From Rhodococcus sp. HNM0563 (GTDB lineage Bacteria > Actinomycetota > Actinomycetes > Mycobacteriales > Mycobacteriaceae), in assembly GCF_012726195.1 (NCBI RefSeq), contig NZ_JAASAF010000001.1, forward strand, positions 434,001-498,000: 64,000 nt of DNA. Direction: 5' to 3'. Below the pieces are notes generated by a model. That model was not told the origin of the DNA, did no database searches, and saw nothing but the letters and a program-made list of their open reading frames with translations. Numbering within the stretch: position 1 is the first letter of the stretch; the number at the start of each line of letters is the position of its first letter. Position numbers and translations under genes: made by a program. Shown here piece after piece: positions 27,614 through 37,283 of this stretch.

Positions 27614-27637
27614 TGATATGCATGGATGTGCATGTCA
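27614..27637. promoter_or_regulatory. SmtB-type imperfect inverted repeat between arsR-zur and glyS
   Basis: A 24-base inverted repeat has arms that read TGATATGCAT and, from the other strand, TGACATGCAC, with a short centre; two of ten positions mismatch. It lies 50 bases before the ArsR start and about 90 before glyS. Size and symmetry fit the long inverted repeats bound by SmtB/ArsR regulators. Binding by ArsR or Zur is inference. Confidence 0.6.
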
Positions 27638-27727
27638 ACCGCCGCGTGTTCGGTGCCCGGCCACCGAACGATAGTCTTGGAGATCGACGCATGCTGCGAA
27701 CCCGCATCCGAGATGGAGAGAATCCGA

Positions 27728-29119
27728 GTGGCACCCAAATCCAAGATCGATACCGTTGCCAACCTCGCCAAGCGCCGTGGGCTGGTCTATCCCTGCGGTG
27801 AGATCTACGGCGGCACCAAGTCGGCCTGGGACTACGGCCCGCTCGGCGTGGAACTCAAGGACAACATCAAGAAGCAGTGGTGGCGCAACATGGTCACCAG
27901 CCGTGACGACGTCGTGGGCCTCGATTCGTCGGTGATCCTGCCTCGTCAGGTGTGGGTCGCCTCCGGCCACGTCGGTGTCTTCAACGACCCGCTCGTCGAG
28001 TGCCTGAGCTGTCACAAGCGCCACCGGCAGGACCACTTGCAGGAGGCGTACGCCGAGAAGAACAAGCTCGACGACCCGGACTCCGTCGCGATGACCGAGA
28101 TCGCGTGCCCCGACTGTGGCACCAAGGGGCAATGGACCGAGCCCCGCGACTTCAACATGATGCTCAAGACGTACCTAGGCCCGATCGAGAGCGAAGAGGG
28201 TCTGCATTACCTGCGGCCCGAGACCGCTCAGGGCATTTTCGTGAACTTCGCAAACGTGCTCACCACGTCGCGCAAGAAGCCGCCGTTCGGTATCGGCCAG
28301 ATCGGCAAGAGCTTCCGCAACGAGATCACCCCGGGCAACTTCATCTTCCGCACGCGTGAGTTCGAGCAGATGGAGATGGAGTTCTTCGTCAAGCCGGGTG
28401 AAGACGAACAGTGGCACCAGTACTGGATCGACTACCGGATGGACTGGTACACCGGCCTCGGCATCAACAAGGACAACCTGCGCCTGTACGAGCACCCGCA
28501 GGACAAGCTGTCGCACTATTCGAAGCGCACCGTCGACATCGAGTACCGCTTCCACTTCCAAGGCAGCGAATGGGGTGAGCTCGAGGGCGTCGCCAACCGC
28601 ACCGACTTCGATCTGTCCACCCACGCACAGCATTCGGGTGCCGACCTGAGCTTCTTCGACCAGACCACCAGCGAGCGCTACACGCCGTACGTGATCGAAC
28701 CGGCTGCAGGCCTCACCCGGTCGCTGATGGCATTCCTCGTCGATGCCTACACCGAGGACGAAGCGCCCAACGCCAAGGGCGGCGTCGACAAGCGCACCGT
28801 GCTGCGCCTCGACCGCAGGCTCGCGCCGGTCAAGGCAGCGGTGCTGCCGCTGTCCCGCAACGCGGATTTGAGCCCGAAGGCCAAGGATCTCGCCGCCCGT
28901 CTTCGCCAGAACTGGAATATCGAGTTCGACGACGCGGGCGCGATCGGTCGTCGCTACCGTCGCCAGGACGAGATCGGCACGCCGTTCTGCATCACCGTCG
29001 ACTTCGACACCCTCGACGATCAGGCCGTCACCGTCCGTGAGCGCGACACGATGGCGCAGGAGCGCGTGAGCCTCGATCAGGTCGAGGGCTACCTCGCGCA
29101 GCGTCTGATCGGGTGCTGA
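27728..29119 (+). CDS. glyS: Glycyl-tRNA synthetase (class II, dimeric)
   Basis: This 463-residue enzyme charges tRNA-Gly. It is the alpha2-type glycyl-tRNA synthetase. The family signature [24 protein letters not shown] is at the N terminus, class II motif 2 region [28 protein letters not shown] in the middle, and an anticodon-binding domain at the C terminus (about residue 360 on). GTG at 27728 has a GGAGAG ribosome site and gives the same length as the mycobacterial enzyme; ATG 15 bases upstream is an alternative. A strong palindromic terminator follows. Confidence 0.96.
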   Translation: MAPKSKIDTVANLAKRRGLVYPCGEIYGGTKSAWDYGPLGVELKDNIKKQWWRNMVTSRDDVVGLDSSVILPRQVWVASGHVGVFNDPLVECLSCHKRHRQDHLQEAYAEKNKLDDPDSVAMTEIACPDCGTKGQWTEPRDFNMMLKTYLGPIESEEGLHYLRPETAQGIFVNFANVLTTSRKKPPFGIGQIGKSFRNEITPGNFIFRTREFEQMEMEFFVKPGEDEQWHQYWIDYRMDWYTGLGINKDNLRLYEHPQDKLSHYSKRTVDIEYRFHFQGSEWGELEGVANRTDFDLSTHAQHSGADLSFFDQTTSERYTPYVIEPAAGLTRSLMAFLVDAYTEDEAPNAKGGVDKRTVLRLDRRLAPVKAAVLPLSRNADLSPKAKDLAARLRQNWNIEFDDAGAIGRRYRRQDEIGTPFCITVDFDTLDDQAVTVRERDTMAQERVSLDQVEGYLAQRLIGC

Positions 29120-29155
29120 TAGCCGGTACCCGCGCTGGGTGATCCCAGGCACAAA

Positions 29156-29201
29156 GCAGAAGGCAGGCCCACCGCGTCGACGCGGTGGGCCTGCCTTCTG
29201 C
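29156..29201. terminator. Bidirectional terminator, perfect 46-base palindrome
   Basis: Two perfect 23-base arms (left arm starts GCAGAAGGCAGGCCC; right arm ends GGGCCTGCCTTCTGC) meet at a central TCGA. It lies 36 bases after glyS and 2 bases before the P450 stop, between convergent genes, with no run of T on either side. This is the intrinsic terminator form usual in actinobacteria. Confidence 0.9.
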
Positions 29202-29203
29202 GT

Positions 29204-30544
29204 CTACTGCGACTTTCCGGTCTGCGCTGTGATGGGCTCGGCGAGTCCTTGCTCGTCGCACTCCGTCTGAAGTCGGGCGAGCGTCTCGTCGAGACCGGCG
29301 CCCAGTCGGGGGCCGGGAGTGAAGGTTGCGGGAAGGTTCCGCATTCCCTGGATGATCCCGATGGTCTCGTAATGCACGGCCTCGGTGGGGTCGCAGTGGA
29401 AGTCCGGCATTCGGTCCAGTACCGCGACGAGCATCCGTTTGAACACTGTCCGCGCGACGTTGGATCCGATGCAGCGATGAATCCCGAGTCCGAAACTGAA
29501 GTGGCGATTTCCTTTTCGTTCGAGATCGATGTTGTGAGGATCGTCGAACAGCGCCGGATCACGGTTGGCCATCGCCCACGAGAGCCACAGTCGTTCGCCT
29601 TCTTGGAACTGTGCTCCTGCGTATTCGCAGTCGGCCGAGAAGGTACGCCCGTCTCCGGAGGCGGGTGTGAAGAATCGCAGGAATTCCTCGGTTGCGGAGT
29701 CGAGTAAGGTCTCCCGCTCGCGGCTCAGCAGTTCTCGCTGGTCCGGGTTGTGTGACAGCCATTCGAGTGAGTGCGCGGTGAGTGCGGTCGTCGTATCGAA
29801 TCCTCCGCCGATCAACAGCGACAGCATGCCGAGGACTTCCACATCGGGCGGATTCTCGCCGTCGATATCCGCATGCACCACCGCATTCACAAGTCCGGGA
29901 CGTGGATCCACGCGAGCCTGCGCGACAGCGGCGTAGAGGTCGGCTCCCATCGCGCGTTGCAGGTCTGCGACGCGGGCTCGATCGGGGGAGTCGGGCGGGG
30001 TATACACCGACGCGTGCACCGGTTCGTTGTAGATCGCCCATTTTTCGAGCGGGATGCCGAGCATTCCGAGGGTGAGCACCGCAGGCACGATATTTGCGAG
30101 ATCGTCGACGAAGTCGATCCGTCCGGTGGTGATCTTTTCGTCGAGACACGCGCGGACCACCTCGTCGATGACCGGAATCCATCGTTTGACAGCCGCCGGT
30201 GAGAGGTAGGGGTTCAGCGTCTGGCGGTAGTACCGATGCTCGGGCGGGTCCATCTCGAGCATGCCGCCGCGTGCGCCGTTCGGCAGTTCTCCGGTGGGAA
30301 TCGTGATGCCACGGTATCCGCGCCGGACGCCCTGGACGTCGTTGTCGTTGGAGATGTCTTCGGACCGGGCGAGGTGGAACACCTCGTCGGCCCCGGCCGC
30401 GACCCAATGCCCACCGTGGGTGTCGGTCCACGCAATGGGACAACCCGCGTGCATGTCCTTGGTGATCGACTCGAACTGTTCTCGATACGCAGGGGCGTGT
30501 CGATCGAAGTGGATGCGATTTCTGCCGGAATCCGTCTGCGTCAC
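29204..30544 (-). CDS. Cytochrome P450
   Basis: This 446-residue soluble P450 has I-helix GGGFDTT (246-252), the K-helix ExxR motif E287-R290 and the heme-binding loop FSFGLGIHRCIGSNVAR with Cys358. Early DPPEHRYYRQTLNPYLSP is the usual bacterial substrate-recognition segment. The GTG at 30544 has GAGGAG upstream and removes an unsupported 20-residue extension. No ferredoxin or ferredoxin reductase is adjacent, so electron transfer partners lie elsewhere. Family number and substrate cannot be assigned by eye. A short palindrome lies about 100 bases upstream. Confidence 0.92.
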   Translation of the reverse strand: MTQTDSGRNRIHFDRHAPAYREQFESITKDMHAGCPIAWTDTHGGHWVAAGADEVFHLARSEDISNDNDVQGVRRGYRGITIPTGELPNGARGGMLEMDPPEHRYYRQTLNPYLSPAAVKRWIPVIDEVVRACLDEKITTGRIDFVDDLANIVPAVLTLGMLGIPLEKWAIYNEPVHASVYTPPDSPDRARVADLQRAMGADLYAAVAQARVDPRPGLVNAVVHADIDGENPPDVEVLGMLSLLIGGGFDTTTALTAHSLEWLSHNPDQRELLSRERETLLDSATEEFLRFFTPASGDGRTFSADCEYAGAQFQEGERLWLSWAMANRDPALFDDPHNIDLERKGNRHFSFGLGIHRCIGSNVARTVFKRMLVAVLDRMPDFHCDPTEAVHYETIGIIQGMRNLPATFTPGPRLGAGLDETLARLQTECDEQGLAEPITAQTGKSQ

Positions 30545-30650
30545 GACAAGGAGCTCCTCACGTGGAATGTGGCATTCATCACCTATTCGGCGGTTGACGG
30601 GCAAGCTACCAGGGATCTCCGAAACAAGAAAGCAATTCGGTGGTGGCGAG

Positions 30651-30670
30651 AGTGATGTTCTCGCATCACT
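30651..30670. promoter_or_regulatory. Palindrome upstream of the P450
   Basis: AGTGATG and CATCACT, with a 6-base spacer (TTCTCG), form a perfect inverted repeat between the stop of the upstream TPM gene and the P450 start, both leftward. It is more AT-balanced than a typical terminator here, so an operator for the P450 is possible. Low confidence. Confidence 0.35.
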
Positions 30671-30694
30671 GATGGTGTGGGCTCGGCGTGTTCT

Positions 30695-32698
30695 CTAGAA
30701 ACGGCCCCCGCTCGACCCGCCGAAACCACCGCCGCCGAAACCGCCACCGCCGCCGAAACCGCCACCACCGCCGAAGCCACCGCCTCCGCGGCCGCTGTTC
30801 AGGACGCTGTTGATGAGGATGCCGCCGAGGATCGCGCCGGTCATGTTGCCGCCCGAGGAGCCTCCACCCGGGGGCCGCTGCTGCCGGTCCCACTTCTGCA
30901 CATCGTTCTGAGCCGACTGCAACGCCTTCGCAGCCAGGTTCGCGGCGGACTGCGCGTGCTGCATCGCGGCGGCGGAATCGGAGTGCTCCAGTTGCTGTGC
31001 TGCTTGCAGGTGACGCTCGGCCTCGGACAACCGGGTGCGGGCCTGCGCTCCGACGACACCGCGTCTCGTGCCGATGAAATCCGACGCAGCGGTGACCTGT
31101 GCTCGTGCCGCTGCAATGTCCTGTTGCAAGCGTAGCCGGGCCTGCTCCGCGGCTTCTTGCGCCTCACGGGTCCGAGCCCGCAACGCGTCGAGTCGTGCAT
31201 CGGTTTCCACCACGCGTGTGAAACTGCCCAGCGGGTCGTTGTGCTGCTCGGCCCGCGCACGATCGAGCGCGTCCTGGGCTGCCCTCCGTGCTTCGTCGAG
31301 TTCCGGTCCGCCCGCCGCTGCGAGCTGCGCAGCATCTGCGATGCCCTGTGTCGCATCCTCCATCGCGGCGGGGAGCGTTGCGATGGCTCGTCGGATGTCC
31401 TCGGCCGCATGATCGAGGGAGTCGAGCAGCGTGGTCGCATGACCCAGGCCGCCCTCGGCTTCGCGGATGGCGCGTACCGCGTCGCCCTGCTCGCCTGCGG
31501 GTCGCGCGACCGCGGTCCGGCCCTCGTCGATTGCCTTCTCGGCAAACGAGATTTCCTCCCGCGCGAGTTCGACATTGTCGGCGACCGGGGCCAGCGCACC
31601 GGCAGGGAACTCGCCGCGCAGCTGGGTGAGGACCGTCTCGGACCGGGGGAGCCGCGCCCGCAGCCCGATTGCGCGCTGAGTCAGCGCGTCGAGGCGTTTC
31701 GGGGCATCGAGAAGCAGATTGCGCATGGTGTCGAACGCCTCGACCTGCGCGTCGAGATCGTTGTTCGCCTTACCGCACGACGAGATCAACTGCACGAGCA
31801 TGTCGCGCTGCTGCTGCGGGGTATCCGGGATGTCGTCGTCGAGACGCTGCCTGATCTCGAACGCGGAAGTCAGAGCAGCTCTGGCCTGCTCGTAGGCCCG
31901 GTCGAACGGTTGCACCGCCGACGGCCCGAACTCGCCGCGCGCCAGCTCGAGAGCTTCAGAACTCGATCGCACCGCGTTGTCGGTCTCGACGAGTACCTCC
32001 TGCGCATACAGTTCGAGACCCTCGAGCGGCAGCGAACGCAGACTGCCTACGTCATTGGGGTCGAGCTGGGCCGCCTGCGCGGCACCGGCCTCCGCGCGCT
32101 TGCTCTTCGACCGCCGTGAGTACAGGTACACCCCGCCGGCACCTGCGGCGATGACACCACCGCCGACCAGCAGCGTCGTCACGGGTGCGCTCGAGGGGGT
32201 CAGGGCGTTGCCGAGGCCTTCGGCGGCGGCCACTGCGGCTCCCGCCCAGTCGCTCGTGCGCAACGCTGGCGTGACGTCGTTCGTCGCGATCCGGTCGCGT
32301 TCGGACGAGCTGATCTCGGATCCATTCGGAGTCCACAGTGCGAAGTCGCGATCGTCGGTCGCGACAGCGAGCAGGGCGGTGTCCGAGCCGAATCCGCTGG
32401 CTCGCGCAGTTGTCTGGGCCCAGGTATCGCGGTCGTACCCGTCGAACGTCGACACGTACGTGACCCACAGCTGCAGCTGATGCTCGTCGTACAAGACATT
32501 CGTCGCGGCCTGGATGCGGGCGGTGTCGTCGTCGCTCAGTACACCCGCTGTGTCGGTGATCGGTTGCGGAAGTCGCGACGGCGGCTCGGCGGAGGCCAGT
32601 GCAGGAGCCATCAACCAGGCTGCGACCGCGAGCAGGACGGGAATGAGGGCGAGTGCGGCAGGCGTGAGATGCCGTTGCGCGGCCGGTGGGTGAGCCAT
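30695..32698 (-). CDS. TPM-domain membrane protein with Gly/Phe-rich tail
   Basis: This 667-residue protein begins with a signal/anchor (ALALIPVLLAVAAWLMAPALASA), then an extracytoplasmic TPM domain (residues about 45-165, TDTAGVLSDDDTARIQAATNVLYDEHQLQLWVTYV). A transmembrane helix, TTLLVGGGVIAAGAGGVYLY, lies near residue 180. It is followed by some 400 residues of alanine/arginine/glutamate-rich coiled-coil-like cytoplasmic sequence and ends in GGFGGGGGF repeats and GGSSGGRF. The mycobacterial counterpart is Rv2345, of unknown role, next to dgt and dnaG as here. TPM domains are linked to membrane-protein maintenance or phosphatase-like activity, which is unproven for this one. Confidence 0.85.
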   Translation of the reverse strand: MAHPPAAQRHLTPAALALIPVLLAVAAWLMAPALASAEPPSRLPQPITDTAGVLSDDDTARIQAATNVLYDEHQLQLWVTYVSTFDGYDRDTWAQTTARASGFGSDTALLAVATDDRDFALWTPNGSEISSSERDRIATNDVTPALRTSDWAGAAVAAAEGLGNALTPSSAPVTTLLVGGGVIAAGAGGVYLYSRRSKSKRAEAGAAQAAQLDPNDVGSLRSLPLEGLELYAQEVLVETDNAVRSSSEALELARGEFGPSAVQPFDRAYEQARAALTSAFEIRQRLDDDIPDTPQQQRDMLVQLISSCGKANNDLDAQVEAFDTMRNLLLDAPKRLDALTQRAIGLRARLPRSETVLTQLRGEFPAGALAPVADNVELAREEISFAEKAIDEGRTAVARPAGEQGDAVRAIREAEGGLGHATTLLDSLDHAAEDIRRAIATLPAAMEDATQGIADAAQLAAAGGPELDEARRAAQDALDRARAEQHNDPLGSFTRVVETDARLDALRARTREAQEAAEQARLRLQQDIAAARAQVTAASDFIGTRRGVVGAQARTRLSEAERHLQAAQQLEHSDSAAAMQHAQSAANLAAKALQSAQNDVQKWDRQQRPPGGGSSGGNMTGAILGGILINSVLNSGRGGGGFGGGGGFGGGGGFGGGGFGGSSGGRF

Positions 32699-32786
32699 GG
32701 GACGAATCTATAGGTTTCGTGCGTCCGGATGGTTCCGTGGTGCGTGTCCGCAAGGGTGTCCGGGCGGACACTGGCAGAATCGGGGA

Positions 32787-33479
32787 GTGAGCACCGCATC
32801 CCGCCGCCCCGACATCGCCACGAGCGTCGCCGACGACCAGCGCAGTCTCGGGGCTCGACTCGCTCGGTGGTGCCGTCGACTGATTGCCGGAGTGATCCTC
32901 GCTGCGCTCCTGGTGGTGGGCGGCACGGCAGTGCGGGTGTGGCAGGTTGCGCGCATCGATGACTGGACACCGGCCGACGCCATCGTCGTCCTCGGTGCCG
33001 CTCAGTACTCGGGAACTCCGTCGCCGGTGTTCGAGGCGCGCCTCGAGCAGGCGCGCAAACTCTACGAACACGGTGTCTCCGACACGATCGTCACGGTCGG
33101 TGGCAAGCAGGAGGGCGATCTGTTCACCGAAGCGGCCGCGGGCAAGAACTACCTCATCGAGTCCGGCGTGCCCGCGGACGCCATCGTGGCGGTCGAGGAG
33201 GGGTCCGACACCCTCCTGAGCATCAAGGCGGTCAGCGAGGAGATGAGCGAGATGGGTCTGTCTTCCGCCGTCCTGGTGAGCGACCCCTGGCACGGCCTGC
33301 GCACGCGGACGATGGCACGCGATGCCGGGCTCGATGCATGGACCGCACCCACTCGGCAGGGTCCGGCAGTATTCACACGCGAGTCGCAGTTCCACGGCAT
33401 TGCCCGGGAAACCGGGGCGCTCATCTGGTACCAGATCACGCATTACTCGGCGGATTTCGAATACACGGCAGACCAGTGA
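32787..33479 (+). CDS. YdcF-like (DUF218) membrane protein
   Basis: This 230-residue protein has an N-terminal transmembrane helix ([21 protein letters not shown]) and a DUF218/YdcF domain. The conserved segments are [54 protein letters not shown] and [21 protein letters not shown]. This fold (also in SanA/ElyC) is associated with cell-envelope functions; substrate unknown. The GTG at 32787 is chosen because an earlier in-frame start overlaps the divergent TPM gene. Its TGA overlaps a possible GTG start of dgt. Confidence 0.85.
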   Translation: MSTASRRPDIATSVADDQRSLGARLARWCRRLIAGVILAALLVVGGTAVRVWQVARIDDWTPADAIVVLGAAQYSGTPSPVFEARLEQARKLYEHGVSDTIVTVGGKQEGDLFTEAAAGKNYLIESGVPADAIVAVEEGSDTLLSIKAVSEEMSEMGLSSAVLVSDPWHGLRTRTMARDAGLDAWTAPTRQGPAVFTRESQFHGIARETGALIWYQITHYSADFEYTADQ

Positions 33480-33508
33480 GCAGAAGCGCAACGACGAAGG
33501 GCGGTGGG

Positions 33509-34780
33509 ATGCCGGGATACAGCGAACACGACCTCGCGCGGCGTGCGGAGGAAGCGCCGAAACGATCGGGACTTGCCGGTGCGGAAGCCGCTGCGGCCGA
33601 TCGCACCGCCTTCGCGCGCGACCGCGCCCGCGTCCAACACTGCGCTGCTCTACGCCGCCTCGCGGACAAAACGCAGGTGGTGGGTCCCCGCGACGGCGAC
33701 ACCCCACGCACCCGGCTCACCCACTCGATGGAGGTAGGCCAGATCGGTCGTAGCATCGCCGAAGGACTCGGGGCCGACCCCGACGTGGTCGACCTGGCAG
33801 GACTCGCCCACGACATCGGTCACCCGCCCTACGGCCACAATGGTGAACGCGCGCTCGACGAGGTCGCGGCGCCGTGCGGGGGCTTCGAAGGAAATGCCCA
33901 GAACCTGCGGATCCTCACTGCACTCGAACCGAAGATCCTCCATGCGGACGGCACGAGCGCGGGCTTGAATCTCACTCGTACCTCGTTGGACGCGACGCTC
34001 AAATATCCGTGGATCCGCCCCGCGCCGGGAGCGAAGTTCGGCGCTTACGACGACGACGCCGACGAACTGGACTGGATCCGCGACGGTGCTCCCGAGCGTC
34101 GCCGGTGCCTCGAGGCGCAGATCATGGATTGGTCCGACGACGTCGCCTACTCGGTGCACGACGTCGAAGACGGTGTGATCGACGGTCGCATCGACCTGCG
34201 GATCCTCGGCGACGCCGACTCCGTGGCCGGTCTGATCGCACTGGGCATGAAAGAGTTCTCCGGCCTCGACCCGGCCGAGCTCGAGGAGGCCGCGCAGCGC
34301 CTGTTCACTCTGCCTGTCGTGGTCGGGGTGGGAACATACGACGGCACGCTCACCAGCTCTGTCGCGCTCAAACGGCTCACCAGTGAACTCGTCGGCCGTT
34401 ATGCGACGGCCGCGATCAGCGGTACCCGTGCCGCCACCGGCGATGCGCCGATCACCCGCTACGACGCCGACCTGGTGATCCCGTCGATCGTGGCGTCCGA
34501 GGTCGCGTTGCTCAAGACCATGGCTCTGCAGTTCGTGATGTCCGACAGCGCTCATCGAACGAGGCAGGCGGGCCAGCGCGAACGAATCCATCGGGTGGCC
34601 GAATGGTTGCTGCGTACGGCGCCGGTAGGCCTCGACCCGATCTACGTCGCGGAGTGGGAGGCCGCGCCCGACGAGGCAGCCAAGGTGCGTGTCGTCGTCG
34701 ATCAGATCGCGTCCTGTACCGAATCGCGACTGGAGCGGATCGACCGCGACAGTCTCGCCGCGCAGGCCAGTTGGGGCTAG
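33509..34780 (+). CDS. dgt: dGTP triphosphohydrolase-like protein
   Basis: This 423-residue HD-domain phosphohydrolase resembles deoxyguanosinetriphosphate triphosphohydrolase (dNTP to deoxynucleoside and triphosphate). The metal ligands are visible as RLTHSMEV, then [14 protein letters not shown] (HD pair) and a later D in [13 protein letters not shown]. Immediately upstream of dnaG, as in mycobacteria, where control of dNTP pools near primase is attractive but unproven. ATG 33509 follows a GAAGG-type ribosome site; a GTG at 33476 overlapping the previous stop is the alternative. Confidence 0.93.
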   Translation: MPGYSEHDLARRAEEAPKRSGLAGAEAAAADRTAFARDRARVQHCAALRRLADKTQVVGPRDGDTPRTRLTHSMEVGQIGRSIAEGLGADPDVVDLAGLAHDIGHPPYGHNGERALDEVAAPCGGFEGNAQNLRILTALEPKILHADGTSAGLNLTRTSLDATLKYPWIRPAPGAKFGAYDDDADELDWIRDGAPERRRCLEAQIMDWSDDVAYSVHDVEDGVIDGRIDLRILGDADSVAGLIALGMKEFSGLDPAELEEAAQRLFTLPVVVGVGTYDGTLTSSVALKRLTSELVGRYATAAISGTRAATGDAPITRYDADLVIPSIVASEVALLKTMALQFVMSDSAHRTRQAGQRERIHRVAEWLLRTAPVGLDPIYVAEWEAAPDEAAKVRVVVDQIASCTESRLERIDRDSLAAQASWG

Positions 34781-34828
34781 CAGCGTCCGCTGCCGGACGT
34801 GGTGTGATCACGGCCTAGACTCGTCGTC

Positions 34829-36748
34829 GTGGCCGGCAGAATTTCAGACAGAGACATCGCGGCCATTCGCGACCGCGTTCGGATCGAAGACATAGTGGGC
34901 GACTATGTCGCCCTCAAACGTGGGGGCGCCGACTCGATGAAGGGGCTGTGCCCCTTCCACGACGAGAAGTCGCCGTCGTTCCACGTCCGACCCAACCACG
35001 GGCATTTCCACTGCTTCGGTTGCGGTGAGGGTGGCGACGTGTACTCGTTCATCCAGAAGATCGAACACGTCAGCTTCGTGGAGGCGGTCGAGCAGCTCGC
35101 CGAACGTGTCGGCTACACCCTCAGCTACGAGGGCGGCGGCCCATCCGTGCAGCGCGATCGCGGTACCCGTGCCCGTCTGGTTGCCGCGAATGCCGCTGCG
35201 CAGCAGTTCTACGCCGAACAGCTCCGCAGCCCCGACGCGCAGGCCGCGCGCGACTACCTCACCGAGCGCAGCTTCGACCAGTCTGCCGCCGAGATGTTCG
35301 GCTGCGGGTACGCGCCGGCGGGCTGGGATCAGCTCACCAAGCACCTTCTCGGCCGCGGATTCGAGTTTGCGGAACTCGAGGTGGCGGGATTGTCGCGGCA
35401 GGGGCGTCGCGGACCGATCGACCGGTTCCACCGCCGGTTGCTCTGGCCCATCCGCAATCTCGCAGGCGATGTCATCGGATTCGGTGCCCGCAGGCTCTAC
35501 GACGACGACACCATCACCGCCAAGTACATGAATACGCCGGAAACGGTGCTGTACAAGAAGTCTCAGGTGCTGTTCGGTCTCGACCTCGCGAAGCGGGAGA
35601 TCGCCAAATCGCATCAGGCGGTGATCGTCGAGGGCTATACGGATGTCATGGCCATGCACCTCGCCGGGGTGAGAACCGCTGTTGCCTCGTGCGGTACCGC
35701 GTTCGGTGATGAGCACCTCGCGATGCTGCGGCGCCTGCTCATGGACGACAGCTACTTCCGCGGCGAGGTCATCTACACCTTCGACGGTGACGCCGCCGGG
35801 CAGGCCGCGGCCATGAAAGCGTTCGAGGGCGACCAGAAGACGGCAGCGAAGACGTACGTGGCGATCGCACCGGAAGGTATGGATCCGTGCGAGCTCCGGC
35901 AGGCATCCGGCGACACCGCTGTCCGTGATCTCGTCGCGCGGCGCACCCCGATGTTCGAGTTCGTGGTGAAGTCGATCCTGCTCGAACACGATCTCGACAC
36001 GGCGGAAGGGCGCGTCGAAGCGCTCCGTCGCTGTGTACCGGTTGTTGCCCAGATCAAGGACCGCTCCCTGCGGGACAATTACGCGGTGCAACTGGCCCAC
36101 TGGGTGGGCTGGGACGACATCCCCATGGTTCGCCGCCGAGTCCAGGAAGACGCGCGTCGCGGGAGCAGCCGGGCATCAGCGCCCCGATCGCGGGCCGCCG
36201 CGGTCGACAAGAGTTCCTCGTCGCAGGAGTCGGCGATGCGCCGTCCACGGCCGGGCGACCCTGCGCTGTGGCCGCAACGAGACGGCCTCAAGGCTGCGCT
36301 GCAGTATCCGGGTATCGCGGGCACGGTGTTCGATTCCTTGCCCGCTGAGACGTTCACCGACCCCGCGTATTCTGCCGTGCGGGAGGCGATCGCTCGCGTC
36401 GGTGGCGTCGGTTCGGGAATGGGCGGTGCCGAATGGGTCGACGCGGTCGGTCGCGCCGCAACCGACCCGGTTGTGCACTCGCTGGTGACGGAACTCGCAG
36501 TCGAGCCGATCCCCGCGGAAGAGGACCGCATGCCCCGCTACATCGGGGGAGTGCTCGCGCGTCTGCAGGAAGTATGGGTAGGCGAGCAGGTCGCAGAGCT
36601 CAAATCGAAGCTGCAACGCATCTCGCCGGCCACGGAGTCGGACGAATTCCATGCGCTGCTCGGCGACCTCGTCGCATTGGAACAGTATCGGCGTAGCCTG
36701 CTCGACCAGGCCATCGGCGATTCGGGCAGCGATGGCCTGGCCGGCTGA
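34829..36748 (+). CDS. dnaG: DNA primase DnaG
   Basis: This 639-residue primase synthesises RNA primers for replication. The N-terminal CHC2 zinc finger (CPFHDEKSPSFHV, then CFGCGEGGD), the TOPRIM core (VEGYTDVMAMHLAG and TFDGDAAGQAA with the acidic metal-binding residues) and a C-terminal helicase-binding domain are all present. It starts at GTG. Position after dgt and before tRNA-Asn is conserved in relatives. The gene ends two bases from the convergent YtxH-like gene. Confidence 0.97.
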   Translation: MAGRISDRDIAAIRDRVRIEDIVGDYVALKRGGADSMKGLCPFHDEKSPSFHVRPNHGHFHCFGCGEGGDVYSFIQKIEHVSFVEAVEQLAERVGYTLSYEGGGPSVQRDRGTRARLVAANAAAQQFYAEQLRSPDAQAARDYLTERSFDQSAAEMFGCGYAPAGWDQLTKHLLGRGFEFAELEVAGLSRQGRRGPIDRFHRRLLWPIRNLAGDVIGFGARRLYDDDTITAKYMNTPETVLYKKSQVLFGLDLAKREIAKSHQAVIVEGYTDVMAMHLAGVRTAVASCGTAFGDEHLAMLRRLLMDDSYFRGEVIYTFDGDAAGQAAAMKAFEGDQKTAAKTYVAIAPEGMDPCELRQASGDTAVRDLVARRTPMFEFVVKSILLEHDLDTAEGRVEALRRCVPVVAQIKDRSLRDNYAVQLAHWVGWDDIPMVRRRVQEDARRGSSRASAPRSRAAAVDKSSSSQESAMRRPRPGDPALWPQRDGLKAALQYPGIAGTVFDSLPAETFTDPAYSAVREAIARVGGVGSGMGGAEWVDAVGRAATDPVVHSLVTELAVEPIPAEEDRMPRYIGGVLARLQEVWVGEQVAELKSKLQRISPATESDEFHALLGDLVALEQYRRSLLDQAIGDSGSDGLAG

Positions 36749-36750
36749 CG

Positions 36751-36993
36751 CTACTTCTTGAGCTGATCTCGCGGGATCATGACCGTCGTCGTCTCGTCGA
36801 TCGGCTTCATCGGTTCGAGCTTCGGCTGCGGGTTCAATGAGTCCGAGAGCTTCTGGCGTCCCACCTCGATGGCCTTTTTGGTGACCGGACTGGCGGCCAC
36901 CGCCTTGGCGGTCTTGCTGATCTGTTCGTATCGGGCTCGGCCTGCCCGGGTGCCGAGCACGTATCCCGCGGCAACCCCGACCAACAATCCCAT
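36751..36993 (-). CDS. Small YtxH-like membrane-associated protein
   Basis: This 80-residue protein begins MGLLVGVAAGYVLGTRAGRARYEQI, the hydrophobic glycine-rich N terminus of YtxH-like proteins, followed by a basic amphipathic helix and a proline/threonine-rich tail. It is likely anchored to the membrane by the short N-terminal helix. No enzymatic role is expected. The frame is open upstream through the tRNA-Asn region, but that extension is not protein coding. Convergent with dnaG. Confidence 0.75.
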   Translation of the reverse strand: MGLLVGVAAGYVLGTRAGRARYEQISKTAKAVAASPVTKKAIEVGRQKLSDSLNPQPKLEPMKPIDETTTVMIPRDQLKK

Positions 36994-37146
36994 CAATGTG
37001 TCGTCCTTCCACCCTGTGTGCGCGTCTGCTCCATCCTGCCCGATGACGCTCCGCATGCCCACATGCAGGCGATTTGGTGCTGCGGTGGGAGGGGCGCTAT
37101 GGTTTTTCACGCACCGGGGGAAACGCCCCGGAGCACCGCAGGTCAA

Positions 37147-37219
37147 TCCCCTGTAGCTCAATTGGCAGAGCATTCGACTGTTAATCGAAGGGTTGCTGGT
37201 TCGAGTCCAGCCGGGGGAG
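37147..37219 (+). tRNA. tRNA-Asn (GTT)
   Basis: Acceptor arms TCCCCTG and CGGGGGA pair (one T-G wobble), the D arm is TAGCTCAATTGGCAGAGCA, and the anticodon stem TTCGA/TCGAA surrounds loop CTGTTAA, giving anticodon GTT. The T arm is GCTGG-TTCGAGT-CCAGC. CCA is not encoded. A terminator-like hairpin follows within seven bases. Confidence 0.97.
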
Positions 37220-37225
37220 CGCACG

Positions 37226-37259
37226 AAATCCTCCCACCCCACGCGGGGTGGGAGGATTT
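37226..37259 (+). terminator. Terminator after tRNA-Asn
   Basis: Perfect 15-base arms AAATCCTCCCACCCC and GGGGTGGGAGGATTT enclose the loop ACGC, starting seven bases after the tRNA. The A-rich left end and T-rich right end fit an intrinsic terminator. Confidence 0.88.
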
Positions 37260-37283
37260 CTGGGTTGTAGGCCAGGTTCGCGA

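Noticed and set aside
30715-30800. CRISPR-like or tandem DNA repeats
   Set aside because: The repeated CCGCCACCG-type units encode the Gly/Phe tail of the TPM protein in frame; no spacers.
32052-33707. 551-codon minus-strand frame across YdcF and dgt starts
   Set aside because: Antisense/out-of-frame to the TPM, YdcF and Dgt proteins, whose motifs are all intact; composition is arginine/histidine-rich noise.
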